NCBI GenBank assembly: GCA_002345025.1
Contig: DDUX01000084.1
Location: 10,029-39,850 of the forward strand
From: Candidatus Accumulibacter iunctus
GTDB lineage: Bacteria; Pseudomonadota; Gammaproteobacteria; Burkholderiales; Rhodocyclaceae
Reading direction: 5' to 3'
DNA length: 29,822 nucleotides
Both the position numbers and the translations under genes were made by a program. The notes below the pieces were generated by a model. That model was not told the DNA's origin, did no database searches, and worked only from the letters and a program-made list of their open reading frames with translations. This document shows, one piece after another, positions 29,017 through 29,822 of this stretch. The stretch's first letter is position 1. Each line of letters starts with the position of its first letter.

Positions 29017-29822
29017 TCAGCGCCGGCCGCGGCGGGCCACGGCGGCAATGGCATCGGCAAAGACATCGGTCAGAGCCAACGGGAAATCGTGTGCCATGCC
29101 CTCGATGACGCGCATCTCGGCACCCGGAATGTGTGCCGCCACGTCCTCTCCGCAGGCGAGCGGGATCAGCGGGTCGTCGGCACCGTGCAGCACGAGCGTC
29201 GGCGCGCTGATCGTTGCCAGCAGCGCCCGCCGGTCACCGCTGGCAAGAAAAGCCGCCAGTTGCCGCGTCACCCCGCGCGGATGGAAGCCGCGCTCGTGCT
29301 CCTCGGTGAACTGGTTGCGCAGACGATCGGGGCAACTGGGATACTCCGGACTGGCGACCGCCAGCTGGCGCCGGATCGCGTCCTCGATCAGGCTTTCCCT
29401 GTCGCGCGCCGCCGGCAGAGGCGCCAGCAGAGCCTGCGCCGCCTCCGCGCTGGGTGACGGCAGGTCCGGGTGGCTACTGGTCGACATGATGCTGGTCAGC
29501 GACAGGGTGCGCTCCGGGTAGCGGGCGGCGACGATCTGGGCAATCGCACCGCCCATCGAAGCGCCAACCACGTGCGCCGCCTCGACTCCCAGGGCGTCGA
29601 GCAGTCCGACGCAGTCGGCCGCCATGTCCTCGAGCGAATAAGGGGCGCCTGGCGGGGTGCCGCTGCGCAGCGCCCGTGCGATATCGGGAACTCCCGCGTC
29701 GTCGAGCTTGCTCGACAGCCCGCAGTCGCGATTGTCGAAACGCAGCACGCGATAGCCACGAGCGACCAGCGCCTGGCACAGTTCGACGTTCCACCGGCCC
29801 AGCTGAGCACCCAGTCCCATGA
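29017..29822 (-). CDS. Alpha/beta hydrolase, 5' end beyond the window
   Basis: At least 267 residues of an alpha/beta-fold hydrolase. The nucleophile elbow is GASMGG (Ser 88 of the visible part), the acid is in LHGADDPLIP and the histidine in GMAHDFP, giving a complete Ser-Asp-His triad. The visible sequence begins at MGLGAQLGRWN, which in relatives is an internal segment (LIMGLGxQ, oxyanion region), and the frame remains open at the window edge, so the first 25-35 residues lie outside. VLRFDNRDCGLSSKLDD is typical of a broad esterase/epoxide-hydrolase-like group; the substrate cannot be inferred. It is probably co-transcribed with the exonuclease gene downstream. Confidence 0.85.
   Translation of the reverse strand, partial: MGLGAQLGRWNVELCQALVARGYRVLRFDNRDCGLSSKLDDAGVPDIARALRSGTPPGAPYSLEDMAADCVGLLDALGVEAAHVVGASMGGAIAQIVAARYPERTLSLTSIMSTSSHPDLPSPSAEAAQALLAPLPAARDRESLIEDAIRRQLAVASPEYPSCPDRLRNQFTEEHERGFHPRGVTRQLAAFLASGDRRALLATISAPTLVLHGADDPLIPLACGEDVAAHIPGAEMRVIEGMAHDFPLALTDVFADAIAAVARRGRR

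Overview
This is a high-GC, gene-dense stretch of a Gram-negative chromosome, most likely a betaproteobacterium of the Rhodocyclales (Candidatus Accumulibacter-like). That assignment is inferred from GC-rich codon use, the mltG-tmk-holB-pilZ-tatD run, the divergent fpr/LysR pair, and DUF1415 next to arfB; no rRNA or marker phylogeny is present. I recognise no tRNA, rRNA, CRISPR array, prophage or transposase. Both ends cut through genes: a phospholipase D-like gene on the left and an alpha/beta hydrolase on the right.

Layout. 1-1962: end of a PLD/cardiolipin-synthase-like protein with a histidine-rich tail, a DUF1269 membrane protein, and a small exported DUF4124-like protein. 2053-6437: a tight three-gene signalling unit made of an OmpR-type response regulator, an exported LysM+FecR protein and a CHASE2 histidine kinase, followed by a CpdA-like metallophosphoesterase (6467-7237). 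7310-9787: a GCS2-type glutamate ligase-like enzyme paired with an aspartoacylase-like M14 zinc hydrolase. 9751-11427 (minus): an L-2-hydroxyglutarate-oxidase-like flavoprotein and a downstream PIN-domain protein.

11535-13003 is the least ordinary part. Two direct copies of a 118-bp, three-hairpin repeat (about 96% identical) flank DUF1415 and arfB, and the second copy lies against a 43-codon remnant of a DUF924 gene. Then follow yjbQ (13024), two tandem beta-hydroxyacid dehydrogenase paralogues with coupled start/stop (13642-15404), fpr and its divergent LysR regulator (15455-17256), a stand-alone CZB zinc-sensor domain protein, a cyclic-nucleotide-binding protein, and a GT4 glycosyltransferase.

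19919-29820 is mostly housekeeping: tadA overlapping a leader-less L,D-transpeptidase; NRDE/TANGO2 and ygfZ on the minus strand; then mltG-tmk-holB-pilZ-tatD-ankyrin on the plus strand with ATGA/TTGA overlaps, probably one operon joining cell-wall termination, dTTP synthesis, the clamp loader and type IV pilus assembly. Convergent to it is a DnaQ-like exonuclease fused to a degenerate GIY-YIG domain that keeps a UvrC-like cysteine cluster.

The most notable observations are the response regulator/LysM-FecR/CHASE2-kinase unit, the paired three-hairpin repeats with the DUF924 remnant, the DnaQ-GIY-YIG protein with lost YIG but retained Fe-S-like cysteines, a 60-base AT-rich island inside holB, and an EF-hand-like acidic loop in the PIN protein.
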